From NCBI GenBank assembly GCA_026826555.1, contig JAKSZT010053928.1, positions 4,991,259 through 5,055,258 of the forward strand: a stretch of DNA of 64,000 bases, read 5' to 3'. The notes below the pieces were generated by a model. That model was not told the origin of the DNA, did not search any database, and worked only from the letters and a program-made list of their open reading frames with translations. This DNA comes from Tolypeutes matacus (lineage: Eukaryota > Chordata > Mammalia > Cingulata > Chlamyphoridae). Below, piece by piece: positions 22,961-35,215 of this stretch. A program made the translations under genes and the position numbers. Every line of letters starts with the position of its first letter. The stretch's first letter is position 1.

Positions 22961-25900
22961 TGGGCGTTTTTCCCAAGGATCTCTTGGCTTAGCACTTAAA
23001 TACAGAGCTAATACTAAGTCATGTGTATTGAAACTTGTTTTGGTCACACACACAGTGCTTTGAACACTGCGCATAATCAAGTAATATTAAAGATTGTACA
23101 TGGTACGAGGAGAATAATACAGGAAACTCAGAAAGGCTGTTAGGGACCCTGGCAGGAATTTGAGTTGAGGTCATGCTGGAGTAAAGGGTTAAAAATTCTC
23201 CTAGATCCTGGGGCAAGTCAGCTAGGAACGTGTCCTCTGCCTGGAGCCCTCCTCTCAAATGCTGCCTCAAGGCACAAGAGGGATAAAAGCCAATGACTGC
23301 TCCGTGGCACTAAGGGATTGTGGAGAGGCCAGTCGGGTGGAAAAGCATAAGGACAGGACTCACTGCTCTTGGAAATTCACAGTTCACAGGTGCAAAAATG
23401 TGGTACGTGCAATAGAGGTGCATGGACTATTAGCAGACACAAAGAGGATTGGCAGGATGGCCTGAGTACCCAGCTGAAGAGAATAGGGAAGCATATTAGA
23501 GAAAGAAAGCAGGAAATGACTTTGAAACTAACGGGAGAGAATTATACAATGAGTCAGGGAAGGAAGAGATCAATGTTTCTGGGGTAAAAACACCTCGTTT
23601 TATAAGGGTTTCTGCTCTGTCAGTCATTAAATATACAAGTGAAGAAGACAAAGCATACAATTTTTTTTTTAAGAATCACGCAATCATTATCTTCTGCGAT
23701 GCATCTTCTCCTAAGCAGAACATGGGAATTATCTGTTCAGAAAAGATCAAGTACACAAATGAAAAATGAAGATGCGGTAGCAGAGAATGCTTAGGGCAGG
23801 AACCGAGGCGCTGTCCAACGGAGCCCGAGTGACTCGGTTTATCCCACAACTATTGAGACAATCTTACAGATAAGGAGAAAGGGATCGTTTTGCTATAGCA
23901 CCTATTGTTTCTTCACAAAAACATTTTGTGGTATTGCCTTTTTCTCATTAAAAGAATAGCAATAAAGGACATTTAATACTACGTGAGGATGGCTTTAGAG
24001 AGACCTGGATCCTGGTCTGTTCAAGTCAGATCTCGTTTCTAGCTTAGGGCTCTTCAACTCACACGGTGGAAAATGCCCCCCCCGGGGGGGGGGGGAGTTT
24101 CAATGAAATGGATAGAGATGGTTTTTTAAAAAGAAAGAATAAAACCCTAAATAAGATCAAGGGATATAAGGTAAGCTGAAAATACTTATTACTTTAGATT
24201 TTATGAATAGTTTGCTACCTAGAGGGTAAAAACCATACACAGCCACCAAAGACATATTAAAAGGAAAGAAGTTCCAATATGTTTTGAATTCAGAAACAAC
24301 GTCTAGACTGTAAGAAGGCTTTAACCTTGGGATGGGTTACCTAGAGAATCTTGTGATGCTCCTTTCTAGAGTGAACACAAAGATAATGATAGGGATCAAA
24401 CTATCTACCTGGAAGAGTTTAAATCCATATTTCTCAAACTGGAGTCTATGAGGTCTGGAGATTCTAGAAGAATTTTTAAATTCTATGTTTTCATTTTGAT
24501 GATTATTTAAAAATTACTTTGTCCCAGTATGAACATGACTTGAGTTTGAGAAAAAATTTCCCCCTCTCCCCATTTCTACTTTGTATTGCTCTAGTATAAA
24601 CTTTTCTTAACTAACCAATCACCATGGAACAGTAGTACAATAGAGGAGATACTCAGTGCTATCTTTTCTAAAAGATATATTCAGATATCAAAATTGCAGA
24701 AGTTAAAGTGTCTGCACTTACTTCCGTGAATTTGGTCATATGGTACTGTAGCACTGACCACTGAAAATGTTAGGGACAGGCTCCATTGATGACATAACCC
24801 TGATTTTTCTGAAGGGATATTTCAGCTCCTGAGAGTATTTTTCTTTAAATTAAAAAAAGAGTAAATTTTGTATATTTCTTTATTTTGAGATTTTTATATA
24901 TTTATTCTTTATAGGCTAGAGAAAAAAAATTGATTCAAAAGAAAAAATTAACCATACATGCAAGAAACTTAAATAATTAAAGGGTTAAAGAGTGGATTTA
25001 CCATTTGCTTACTGCATATCTTTTTACTTTCAGGTAATGACTAGCCATTAATTTGCTGTGCCTTTGCCCACTATGCCTTGTTACTTTTCAGTATATGACT
25101 GGGGCATGCTGACCAGAATTTTAAGAGCTGCATTAGAGCAGTACATGGGTTTGATACTGAGGGAATCTTATTCTAAGATTGCTACGAAGCACCTGTAAGT
25201 GCCGCATACAGCAAGTATATTGTGGTCCCCAAAGAAGATAGTCACCCAAGTACTAATTCACTAAAAAGTAGGGGACAAGAGTGAGCTTTTAAAAACCCTT
25301 GCCACTTAAAAAATATAAGATAAACAACACCAAGGGCGCACATCCCAATTTAAATAACAAACATATCTTTCCTTTGTCTATTTTTAGTTCTCTCAGACTC
25401 ACATATTTGAGTCCTGACTCTCCCCAAACACAAGGATGCAATTTACTAATTTAGAGGATGTCACTTACCACTTATGAGAAGCATTTCAAGTTAATAATAC
25501 TTTTTCTTAAAACAAAAAGAGTTTTTTAATTCATTGGAAGCATTCAAGGATTGTTTAAAAGTGGATTGTAAAGTTTTCCACTTCGTTTTCCTTATAAATA
25601 AAGGAAGGATGGATGCAAAATACAGTTCTGAAGGCTGGGGTTGTTTTAAATGTTGTAGGCACTGCCTCCAATTGCAAGTTCTCTTAGGAGCAGGATGGAG
25701 TATTTTGAGGGAGAAAGTCCATAACAGGGATGCATGAAGTCTTTTTTTACAATGATTCCAAAAGACATGCCGAAGTTTAGGTGTGAATTTGAGGACCCTA
25801 AGATGGTTATATTCTCCAGGACTACACAAAGTAGTCCCAGTGCAACTTTCAGGAGCTGTGCCCATTTGATTTCAAACACAGATAGATAGTATCATTGTTT

Positions 25901-26774
25901 TGTTCAAAATTGTAATTTAAATACTTTGTGATTTTAGAAATAATAGAGCCACGTTTTCACCATTAAGGTGAGTAATTGCTCAGATACATTTGGCACTGTC
26001 TATAGGTTTATAGCTTCCAACTTGTTTAAGACCATTCTCAGAGTGAGGGCTGATTTGCCACGGTTATGAAGCTTTCAGGATATAAACTATAAGAATGATA
26101 AACTACAGCAGTTGAAAATGTGTCTTCAGATACTCACTTGCAACTCCCATTTATGTCTCCAGGAAGAGAGAAATGAGGATCTAGGGACCAAATCTGGCCC
26201 AGACAGTAACAGTGTAGGTAACACATAAATATTAATGCTCATTGCAGTTAGTGTGGTATGCAGAAATATCAGAGTATAATTGTTAATTGCCAATACATTT
26301 CATTCATTTTACAGAGGAATAAGTGAAAACCGTTTTACTGCAATTTTAAAATGATTCCATCATAATAATTATAAAATATTCTTTCCATTCTTTAATTTAG
26401 ATTGTTAAAACTGAATTTTCTGAAAACGAATCATCTATACTTCACCTTTATTGCTATTTGCTTTCTATATTGATGTGTCTGTGTATCTGTTACTCAGTTC
26501 AGTCAGTAAAAAAGTCTGGTTTGTGTCAATTTACTGGTTCCTGTGCATTTCGCATCCTTGGCATTTTTAATGCAAAATAGAATGTTCAAATAATTGAAGG
26601 CATTCACTACAGATTTCATGGTGTTTTAGGGATAGTCATGGTATCGGGGGGAGGAGGAAGTCCCTTGTTTGCCCTGCCAAGCAGCTTGTGAGATCCTTTT
26701 CTCTTTTGATTTATTTTTCCCTTGGGATTAATCATATTCCTTCCCAGTTCACTTATGTTCCAATCTAATAATAC
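22961..26774. other. Long non-coding stretch, mostly unique
   Basis: No gene or strong repeat recognised over 3.8 kb. A C8G12 run lies at 24076-24095. The longest open frame (minus, 25491-25865) has no recognisable domain. Parts of 24420-24560 resemble an old DNA-transposon remnant only weakly. Confidence 0.4.
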
Positions 26775-26902
26775 TGATAAAGATAATAATAACTCACGTT
26801 TATCAAGCACCTACTATGTGCCAGACATCATGCTAAGCACTATTAATTTATTGCACTTTTGATCCTCAAAACAACCCTATGAAGTTGTGTTTCTTATTCC
26901 TG
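26775..26902 (-). mobile_element. MIR SINE, first half (split by insertion)
   Basis: GATAATAATAACTCACG, CACCTACTATGTGCCAGACA, CTCAAAACAACCCTATGAAG read as reverse-complement MIR. The match stops at TTATTCC and continues at about 27326. Confidence 0.85.
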
Positions 26903-27325
26903 GAGTAAACCTCTGTTTTGCCTTCTCCCTTTTTTAACAAATCACCCCAGTTTTCCTTGGAGTGACTATCCCTCCCTCATTCTATGAGGCCCTGGACAGA
27001 CTGTCGGTTATGCTGCTGAACCCTTCTTCCCTAGCAAGGGGTGGGCATGTGACCCAAGTTAGACCAATCAAGCATGACCCGAGTGGCCCCAGAATGGAAA
27101 ATGGTTGGAATGGGGTCATTCTGATGTCAGAGTGCTGAAGAGAATGACTCTTGCTTCTGCCACCCAGATCCATGGCATTGTTTAGTTTCTATTCTTGGCA
27201 AGGCCTGATTGCTCAACTTTTCCTTTGATTCTGGAAGAGAACTAGGATCATTCCAATAAATTACTCTTTTGACATAAGTGACTCAATATCTGTTGCTTGC
27301 AATCAAAGAATCCTAACTGATATAT
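26903..27325 (+). mobile_element. About 420-bp insertion splitting a MIR (LTR/MER-like)
   Basis: Foreign sequence between two colinear MIR halves. Contains GGGCATGTGACCCAAG, AGACCAATCAAGC and an end with CAATAAATTACTC ... CAATCAAAGAATCCTAACTG, a pattern seen in old mammalian LTR or MER-type elements. Family not assigned; clear terminal duplications not seen. Confidence 0.6.
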
Positions 27326-27490
27326 TTCAGTTTTGCAGGTGAGGAAAAGGAAGCTAATGCTTAGAGAAGGTGAGTAACTTGCCCAAAGTAGATGGTAGAA
27401 CCAGGACACACCCCACACCAGGCAGACTCCAAACTTTGGGTCCTAACCATTATGCTATGCTCACCATTACTGCAAGGTGGGCCAGGAACA
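27326..27490 (-). mobile_element. MIR SINE, second half
   Basis: TTTTGCAGGTGAGGAAAAGG, GTAACTTGCCCAAAGTAG, CTAACCATTATGCTATGC continue the MIR interrupted at 26902. Confidence 0.85.
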
Positions 27491-27789
27491 TGCCCCCACT
27501 TTTTTTCTCTTCTGGCTTTCTGAAATCCTTCACACTTCTCTTGGATCAGATCCTATACACTCCAGGTGTACATATTCCAAGTCAGGGGTCAAAACTGAGG
27601 TACAGAACAGCAAATGAGTTACTGACTTACACAATTACTCAAGAACATAACTCTATTGTTGGTAACTAAGCCCATTACTCATCAGACCAATGCTTTTATA
27701 TGTTTAAGGTGGTGTGATGATTTTTAGATTTTCATGTACCAGAACTCTGAGTGTGCCATGTATGAACAAGGCTCAGCAATTGTCTACCA

Positions 27790-28035
27790 GGCAAAGTGGC
27801 ATGGTGTAATGGAAAGCAAATAAGATGTGAACTCAGAAGATAGGTTCCCAGCTTCAGTTATGCCACTTCCTAGATACGTGACATTGGGAAAATTGTGAGT
27901 CTCAGCTCCTTGCTCTGTAGTGATGGGAATAGTGATAATTCTTCCTTTATATGCTTATTGTGAGGATTTAGTAAGCTTGTGCACCTCTTGAATGAACTCG
28001 CTAATGAGCTATAAAGCTCTACACATATTTGTCTT
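27790..28035 (+). mobile_element. MIR SINE, plus strand
   Basis: GTGGCATGGTGTAATGGAAAG, TTATGCCACTTCCTAGATAC, CAGCTCCTTGCTCTGTAGTG, TGAGGATTTAGTAAGCTTG in MIR order. Confidence 0.8.
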
Positions 28036-30289
28036 GTTTTTACTTTCGGGATCTATAGAACCACAGAGTTCACTGACAATTTCAAGAGCATGTTCTTTGT
28101 TGTATAGCTTCTTTCAGTCTTCTTTCTCTTGCCCGATTTTTAGTAAGATGATGACAGAGACTTCATAATAAAGTATATGGTCCATGTTTCTAATCAGTAG
28201 GTATATGGGTTTTTGTGATTCTGCCCTGAATTTGTACTCCTTGTGACAATTCTGATTTCACTGAAGGAAACTGATCTGTAGGGTTGCAAATGGGATGGAG
28301 AGGGCAAGTCCCCCGGGTTGCGGGAGCAGTTCTAAGTCTTCTTGGTAGTGGTCATAATTGCTGCTGCACACTCACAAAACCTGCACTGACCCTGGCCCAG
28401 CGTTCACCTGCTCATTAGGGTCAGGTGAGCTATGGAGTGGCTCTCAGCTCAATGCTGCTGTCTTCCAGTGGTGACTGGATCCTATCAATACCCTAACCTG
28501 GAAACTTGCTGATTCAGTTCCTTCTTCTCGGTGCTTTCAAGGGTTACATAGAGGGATAGCAGCTTTCATTTATTCATTCGCTCACTCATTCATTCAACAC
28601 TGATATGTACAAGGCATTGAGTTTAAACTATGGGGAAACGTTAAAAAAAAAAAAAAAAGAATCAAAAGTGCACTTTTCCCTGAAGGAGCTGTAAGACATA
28701 ATCATAAATAGCTTTAATCAATGTAAAAGAGAAAACTAATTTTAAAAGCTGGCACCAGAATATATCTTAAAAAGGGAACCATCATTCTTTAGGGGAAAAA
28801 AATCTTAATAAGCTACACCAAGAGTGAAGGTGAGGCCCTAATGCTGAAGTTTGGAAGGAGACAGTGAAACAAAGAGTTGGCTAAAGGAAATTGGGATTGA
28901 GAAAAGGAGAGGAAAGAAGAAAGGAAAGAAGCGGGGGGAAAGGGAGTAGGCAAATGACAGAGACTCTGCCCATGGCGATAAGGGGCTAATGAAGTACTCT
29001 TATAGCTTGGCCAAAGAACTTTTAAGATTAACCATGTATGAGATTTAATATTATGGCATATGTGTTGCAGCAATATAAATCTCCCTAGGTTGCCCCAACT
29101 CTTTAGTAACATTTATACACAAATGCCTCCTCCTCTGAGTGACTTATGTGGTGAGAATAATTAAAAAAAAAAAGGAGGGCAGGGTGAGTCCCATGTCTGC
29201 ATGGAGAATAGCAGCCACTATAGAGTTAAAAAATTCAGAGAGCAGAAACTTGGAGCCAGAGTACCCATGAGTTTGTAATTCCCCAGTAATTTGTAGAATG
29301 GAGGCAAGGACATTGTACTTCCCAGGGCATTGGCTTGAGCCAATTTTATTTAAATCTGCTGAAATCTGAGGTGCTGAGGCAGGTTAGGAGGATGTCACAA
29401 GGAGAATCTCTCTGGAAGAGCTAGTGGGAGTGGCAGACCTTGGGAAAGAATTCATGAGGCCAGGATGAGAAAGAGGACAATGAAAAAGAAAAGGCTGAGC
29501 AGAAGCATGACTGTGGCAAGAGTAGTGGGAGAATAAACTAGAAGGCATTTTGGGCCCTTGGGGCATAGAAAATCTTGAAAGACATTTTGGTACTTGGTAG
29601 GAAATGGGAAGTCTTTTGATGATTTTGTTTTTCAAACCATTTTAGCATTTATAATCTCTTCTGGTTTTTATAATCTACTCTTGAGGGGAATGAAACAGGC
29701 ATTATTATTATTCCCATTTTACAGGGAAGGAAACAAATAGAGGATTAAAGTTGTTCACAGTCAGCATAATAGTTGAAAAGAAAACACCACCACGTTTCCT
29801 AAATTCTAATTTAGCCTCTTTCTTGTGCTTTCCAGTGCCCATAAACATTCTTTGTGCAAACACATCCCAGGAGTTCCATGAGAGTCCTCGGGGAGTAAGG
29901 GAGGGGAGGGAGACTCACGGGGCATGCTTGGACTGTTTTCTTGGGAGCAATTCTGGAGGAGAATTTCTGATGAATAAAATTCTCCACCTCATTACACAAG
30001 TAACTAATCTAATCAACCAGTCCAGCAAGGGGGCTCATTTCTGATGTGTGAGCTTCTTCCTCTGCCCACCCACTCTCCCCAATGTCCTTTTGTTCTTCTC
30101 AAGGATCAAATATCAAACGATTGTTAGCAGGGCATTCATTCAGCTTATACCACGTACCAGGCCCTCTGGCAGGTGCTGGGAAATGGCCTTTTGGGGACAG
30201 TGATCCACCTTGTTGTCCAAGACCAAAACCTTTCTGTTACTCACAAGGAGGCTTCTTCTTCTGACTTGCTCTCTAGTGAGTCTATCATT
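28036..30289. other. Non-coding stretch with faint old repeats
   Basis: No gene. About 28560-28700 (CATTCATTCAACACTGATATG, then an A-run and CCTGAAGGAGCTGTAAGAC) looks like an old repeat I do not name. About 29690-29775 (TTATTATTCCCATTTTACAG) is a MIR remnant, minus strand. About 28840-28930 is a purine-rich tract. Confidence 0.45.
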
Positions 30290-30545
30290 CTACCAGGAAA
30301 ATTGCTTGGAACCTGAGCCTGCCCAATAAATATTTGTTGTTAAAACTTGTTTCTACTGTCCACCTATATTCACTCGTGTTCCAAGTTGTGTAGATTCAGA
30401 CTCCCAATCACCAAGGGAATCAGCCCTCCTGATGTTCCTAATTTTCAATCCTACTTCTCCCTGCAGGCTGCTGCCACTTTTTTCCCCTTAATCCTCAGCC
30501 CTGGTGGGATCACATTCTTGCTCAAAAAACATCAGTAGCTACCTG
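30290..30545 (+). mobile_element. L2 fragment, plus strand
   Basis: Contains AATAAATATTTGTTG and a further L2-like stretch ending TCTTGCTCAAAAAACATCAG, similar to the conserved region upstream of the L2 3' end. The order suggests more than one fragment. Confidence 0.5.
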
Positions 30546-31027
30546 ACTCAATAATTCCCCTCTGAGGCATTTACCCAGGAGAAATGAAAATGTGTATATC
30601 CACAAAAAGACATGCAATGAGAAAGTTTATGGCTGCTTTGTTCACAACTCTTCCAAAGCTGGAAACAACTCAAATGTCCATTGACCATAGAATGGACAAA
30701 CACAATGTGGTACATTCATACCATTCAGCAGTAAAAAAGAATGAACTACAGACACACACAGCAACATGAATGAATATTAAAATATTATTTTGAGCCAAAG
30801 AAGCCAGATGCAAAAGAGTACATACTGTGCACTTCCTTCCTTTTATATGATGTTTAAAGATAAACAAAACTAACCTAAGGTGGTAGAAATCAGAACAATG
30901 GTTGACTGTGAGATAGTGATTGACTAGAAGGGGGCACAAGAGAACTTTCTGGGGTGAGGAATATGTTCTATATCCTGATTGTGAATTAGTAACAATGGTG
31001 TATACATTGTTAAAATTCTTCAAATTA
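30546..31027 (+). mobile_element. Old L1M ORF2 tail and 3' UTR, part 1
   Basis: TTTACCCAGGAGAAATGAAA, TCAAATGTCCATTGACC, AGCAGTAAAAAAGAATGAAC, TGGGGTGAGGAATATGTTC are standard L1 C-terminal and 3' UTR landmarks. It continues after the SINE at about 31383. Confidence 0.8.
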
Positions 31028-31366
31028 GGGAGTAGATGTGGCTCAAGCAGTTGGGCACCCCCTCCCACATGGGAGGTCCCAGGTTCGGTTCCCAGTGCCT
31101 CCTAAGGAAGACAAGCAGATGTAATGAGCTGATGCAATGAGCTGACACAACAAGCAGATACAACTAGTAGGGAGTGGATATGCCTCAAGTGGCTGGGCAC
31201 CTGCCTCCCAGATGGGAGGTCCCAGGTTCGGTTCCCTGTGCCTCCTAAAAAAAAGGGATGCACAGACAATGAGCAGACACAAGTAACCAGCGAGCAGACA
31301 CAATGAACAGACAATGAGCAGAAACAATGAACAGACAGACAAGGGAGCCATCTCGGCAGGGGTGTC
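31028..31366 (+). mobile_element. DAS-type dimeric SINE, plus strand
   Basis: Two nearly identical tRNA-like units (about 31028-31105 and 31172-31250; each GTGG/ATGCCTCAAG ... CCCAGGTTCGGTTCCC ... GTGCCTCCTAA) separated and followed by CAGAC/GAGCAGA-rich spacers. Flanking duplications of 16 bp with two mismatches: 31012-31027 and 31367-31382 (AAAATTCTT..AATTA). Inserted in an L1M. Confidence 0.92.
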
Positions 31367-31382
31367 AAAATTCTTTGAATTA

Positions 31383-31672
31383 CATATTTAAGATCTATGC
31401 ATTTTAAAAAATTAGTAGCTTGCTACTCCTTACTTAATTATGTACAAATTCATCTACCCAATCCATAGAGACAGAAAGTAGATTAGTGGTTGCCAGGGAT
31501 TAGGAAGAGGGGGAGAATAGGAGTGACTGCTAAGACCTATAGGATTTCTTTTTGGGGTGATGAAAATGTAGTGAAGTTTGCATGATTCTGTGGATATACT
31601 AAAAACCACTAAATTGCATGCTTTTAAAGGATTGGTTTTATGGCATGTGAATTATATCTCAATTAAAAAATC
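31383..31672 (+). mobile_element. Old L1M 3' ends
   Basis: 31383-31410 finishes the L1M interrupted by the SINE (AAGATCTATGCATTTTA). From about 31455 a second L1M-type 3' UTR follows (TGGTTGCCAGGGATTAGG, TTTGGGGTGATGAAAATG, GAATTATATCTCAATTAAA). Confidence 0.72.
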
Positions 31673-31764
31673 ATCTGCCCAGTATCCCAGGCAGTCATGA
31701 GATGGCCCTAACCTAACTTTCTATTTCAAACACATTTATTGCTGGTCTTTGACCATCCTCACCC

Positions 31765-32095
31765 CCACTCCTTTCCTCACATCATTCCTTCTTCCCAGAA
31801 TGCCAACATACCCACATCTCCACCTGAGAAATACTATCCATCATTCATCATTCAAGGCATAGCTCAGTAACCACTGCCTTTCCTAGCCCTCTCAGCCACA
31901 TGTGGTCACTATCTGCTATGAATTTCTGGTACTTGGTAGAGATCTCTCCTGTGAAGCATCTCACCACTTTCTGCATTGCATTGTTTGATTTGTGTCTGAT
32001 CCTTCTTGCTAGAGTATAAGCTTAGCAAGGACAAGAATTGGGCCTCACCAAGTCCCCCACAGCACATGGATATTGCTCAATAAAGGCTTGATGAA
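31765..32095 (+). mobile_element. L2 3' end, plus strand
   Basis: TTCAAGGCATAGCTCAGTAAC, TAGAGTATAAGCTTAGCAAGG, TATTGCTCAATAAAGGCTTG match the L2 3' end. Confidence 0.75.
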
Positions 32096-32234
32096 TTGAA
32101 TTAGCTGAGATGAGTGTCTTTAATTTTATAAATTTCAGACCAGAAAGAAAATACCAATCCTTTGGCAGGTTTTGTGAGGCACATATGTTTAGGTTGTGAA
32201 GTGATTACCTACTCTGGGGGAGGGAGAGGGAAGT

Positions 32235-32395
32235 TGTCTTCAAACTTTAAGATGTATCGAGCACGCCTGAGGGAGCGATTAGCCCCTCTAGTTCTCCAGA
32301 CTCAGCCACAGAGCTTCGGATTCCCAGCTAGAGTGAGGCCCAGCTGATTCTGGGCAGTTGGTCCACAGACCACATTTTGGGAAGCCCTAGCTTTG
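32235..32395. mobile_element. hAT/MER-type remnant
   Basis: CTGATTCTGGGCAGTTGGTCC followed by CACAGACCACATTTTGGGAA resembles the end of a non-autonomous mammalian hAT element. Family not assigned. Confidence 0.5.
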
Positions 32396-32475
32396 AATCA
32401 AACATTTACAAATGAATAAAAAGTACGCTTTTACTTTAATTTATTTTACCTGGCTGCTTCATTAGCTAAATTCTT

Positions 32476-32834
32476 TTTTTTTTTTCTTCAAGATTTATTT
32501 TATTTATTTATTTCTCCCCACCCCCTCATTGTTTGCATTTGCTGTGTGCTTGTCTTCTTTTTAGGAGACACTGGGAACTGAACCCAGGACCTCTGCTGTG
32601 GGAGGGAGGCACCTAATCTCTTGAGCCACCTCCACTCCCTGGTTTGTTATGTCTCTCATTATGTTTTCCTCCTTGTGTCTCTTGTTGTGTCATCTTGTTG
32701 CGCCAGCTTGCCGTGCCTGCCCGTCATGTCAGCTTGCTGTCTTGCTTGTCTTCTTTAGGAGGCACTGGGAACCGAACCTGGGACCTCCCATATGGTAGGC
32801 GGGAGCTGAATTTGTTGAGCCACATCTGCTTCCC
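32476..32834 (-). mobile_element. DAS-type dimeric SINE, minus strand
   Basis: Two minus-strand tRNA-like units (about 32755-32830 and 32560-32635) with a TGTTG/TCTTG-rich spacer, then a tail (T-rich at 32476-32510 on the plus strand). Exact 13-bp duplications TAGCTAAATTCTT at 32463-32475 and 32835-32847. Confidence 0.93.
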
Positions 32835-32849
32835 TAGCTAAATTCTTAA

Positions 32850-34704
32850 ACTCCTTCTGGGAACAACTCCTAGTAGGAATTGATGGGGGCTACATTTTGT
32901 TGGAAGTCTTCCAAAGAGTCCAAAGAAAGATTATATTATTCATGACAAGTGGGTAAGAATGTTGTGGTGATGGCTAGGACCATGCCTACAATCACAGTGG
33001 CTGGTGCCACCTGGAATAAAATCACACTGTTATCTCAAATGTTGGGTCAAGTAGTGCTTTCTAATTTCCATTGTTTTGAAGTACTACACTGTTTCCAGCT
33101 TGGCTCTGGCCCATTTTTTATTCTCAAAGAAAACTCACTGAAGGGTGTGGTGAGTGAGCTCCTACACAAGCCTGTATGTGAGTTGGTCAGTTTTTCACTT
33201 GGAATTCTGAATGTAGATTCTGAAAGTAGAGAAATTTCATGGTACATAGGCAAAAAGGATACTTCCACCAGAGACCACTGAAATAACCATCTCGAAATAA
33301 AAATAGGCCTTTCCCAAAGCCAACAATCGAAAGGTCTGGTAAGTATTATGATTCACTTGAATTTTGAACCTAATGACCAAAGACATGTGTCACATCTGCA
33401 AGAGGAGAGAAAATGTGTGTTCAGCAGCCCCGTGGCTGCCAGCATGGAGCAGCTCTGAAGGGCATGCAGAGCCTCGACCTGAAGCACCAAGCTAAAGGAG
33501 CAGAGCACGGTGTTCTGTCCTCTGACAGCCTGCGTGTTCTGAACAACTTTCCTTTTCCTTGTTGCCCCACTTTAGTCATGTCCCATCCTCCCTTAGTGCC
33601 CACGGGACTCCCAGGAGCAGAGAGAATGGAGGATGTCCCTGCACGTGAATGATTCTGGTTCCCGTGTTCCTCGGATCCTCCCAGCTGTGGGTCTCAGATC
33701 CTCCTGTCCCTTTTCACCAGTAACTCCAGGCAGGGACTCCCCGGTCTAAGGCCCCAGCAAGCGAGCACTTTTAATTGAGGGCTCGGTGGTGAGTGAGCCA
33801 GGTTCAGGTGCTGACAGTGTCTGCTTTTGTTGTGAAATTAAATAGTGTCAACTTCTCCCTGCAAGTGTCACTATACCCAGTTGCACTGAGAGAGTGAGAG
33901 CAGACCTTTCTTACCTAATTGTATATTTTTCCACCTCTTCCTTCCACAAGAACACAGAATGCTTTCGAATGGGCCAGGGGAGTATGCTCTGGCTTACAGT
34001 AGCGTTCTATTTGACCTTGCAGTCACGAATGGGCTGTGTCCTAGCCTTCCGAGCAGGCCTGAGTCTTCCAAGGGTGTGGGTGCAAGGGGATGGAGAAGCT
34101 TTGCCAAGAGCTAAAACTTAGGAACTTGTGGCCCCTCTAGTGGTATGACATCGGAATCTTCAGGCCATCGGAAAAAAGGTTTCTTCTCTAGGCTGAATAG
34201 AAAAGAAGGGAGGGTCCTGTGCTGTAGAGCAAATGAGGTTTGTTGAGCCAGGACGAGGTTGTTTTTGGAGCTCTGGTGGATTTCCCAAGAATGAAGGGCA
34301 ATGAAGGAAGGCAGTGATCTCAGGTGTTTGCACTCTCTCTTCCCACAGCAGCCCTAGATTTTGCAAAGACAAGCTTTCCTGAGTCCCCATAGAGGAGCCC
34401 CAGGCACATGTGCCTCTTTGCATGTTCTCCCCTTTGCCAGCAGGCTGAGCACATATTCACAGGACTCAGGACCCAGAATAAGGAAATAATGAATACCAAC
34501 CTCTGACTCAGAATTGGCAATTCTAAATTAAAATGTTCAAACATAAGTGACTGATGGTAAAGACAGAAAACGGTTAATCTTATTCCTTACTGAAATATTG
34601 ATATAAAATAAAAGGAGCGTGTGAACAAAGAAAAGTAGACCTTCACTTGGAATCCCAGTAGTTAAAGAAACTGAGAGATGGTGAGGTGTGATGAAAACCC
34701 TCAG
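32850..34704. other. Non-coding stretch, no gene recognised
   Basis: Several short ORFs (up to 110 codons at 32949-33281) but no domain, splice structure or conserved motif I can recognise. GC content is a little higher at 33420-33800. Confidence 0.4.
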
Positions 34705-34800
34705 TGATGCCCAAACTCCTCCTCGGACAGAGTTCAAACTCCTTAGCCTGACACACAGAGACCTCCATCCCGCACTACTGCCCTGCCCTCCAGCCTTAGA
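34705..34800 (+). mobile_element. L2 fragment
   Basis: GAGTTCAAACTCCTTAGCCTG ... CACAGAGACCTCCATCCCG matches the conserved L2 stretch GTCCAAACTCCTTAGCCTGG. Confidence 0.75.
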
Positions 34801-35054
34801 GATGCTTTAGGACATGACTGAGGACGTGATAGCTGGCAGTATCCAACAAGCTCAAGTTTTCAAGCCAAACTCAGGCCCGGGGAAGCCTCAGCCCAAGGCG
34901 AGGAGGGCTATGTGGAGTCTGGCCTTGGGTTCCAGTTTGCAGGCACTACAAGCTGATCCAGGGTGAGGTCCACAAGCATCTGGAATTTTATCACTGGCGA
35001 TTTATTAGTTAAAAGTTTAAATCTTATGGAAAGACAACCAAATCCTGAGTTTCC

Positions 35055-35215
35055 ATTTTAATTCTACCACTTAGTGTGAACTCTGCTGAGTAACTTACAA
35101 TGCCCAGATCTTATTTTCTTCACCTGTAACATTCCTACATTACCTACCTCAACATGTATTTGTGCAATTAAACATATTTGTAAATATAATGCACTCTACA
35201 AAATACAAGTGATTG
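35055..35215 (+). mobile_element. MIR fragment
   Basis: TAATTCTACCACTTAGTGTG, GAGTAACTTACAATGCCC, TCTTCACCTGTAACATTCC in MIR order, diverged. Confidence 0.6.

Noticed and set aside
25491..25865. 124-codon minus-strand ORF as a gene
   Set aside because: No recognisable domain, signal or splice context, and overlapping ORFs lie in other frames. Its length is unremarkable for 64 kb of mammalian DNA.
31262..31345. Minisatellite of CAGACAATGAG-like units
   Set aside because: Lies inside the duplication-bounded SINE as its spacer and tail; similar spacers occur in the other dimers.
32949..33281. 110-codon plus-strand ORF as a gene
   Set aside because: No domain recognised and no supporting splice or promoter context; likely chance.
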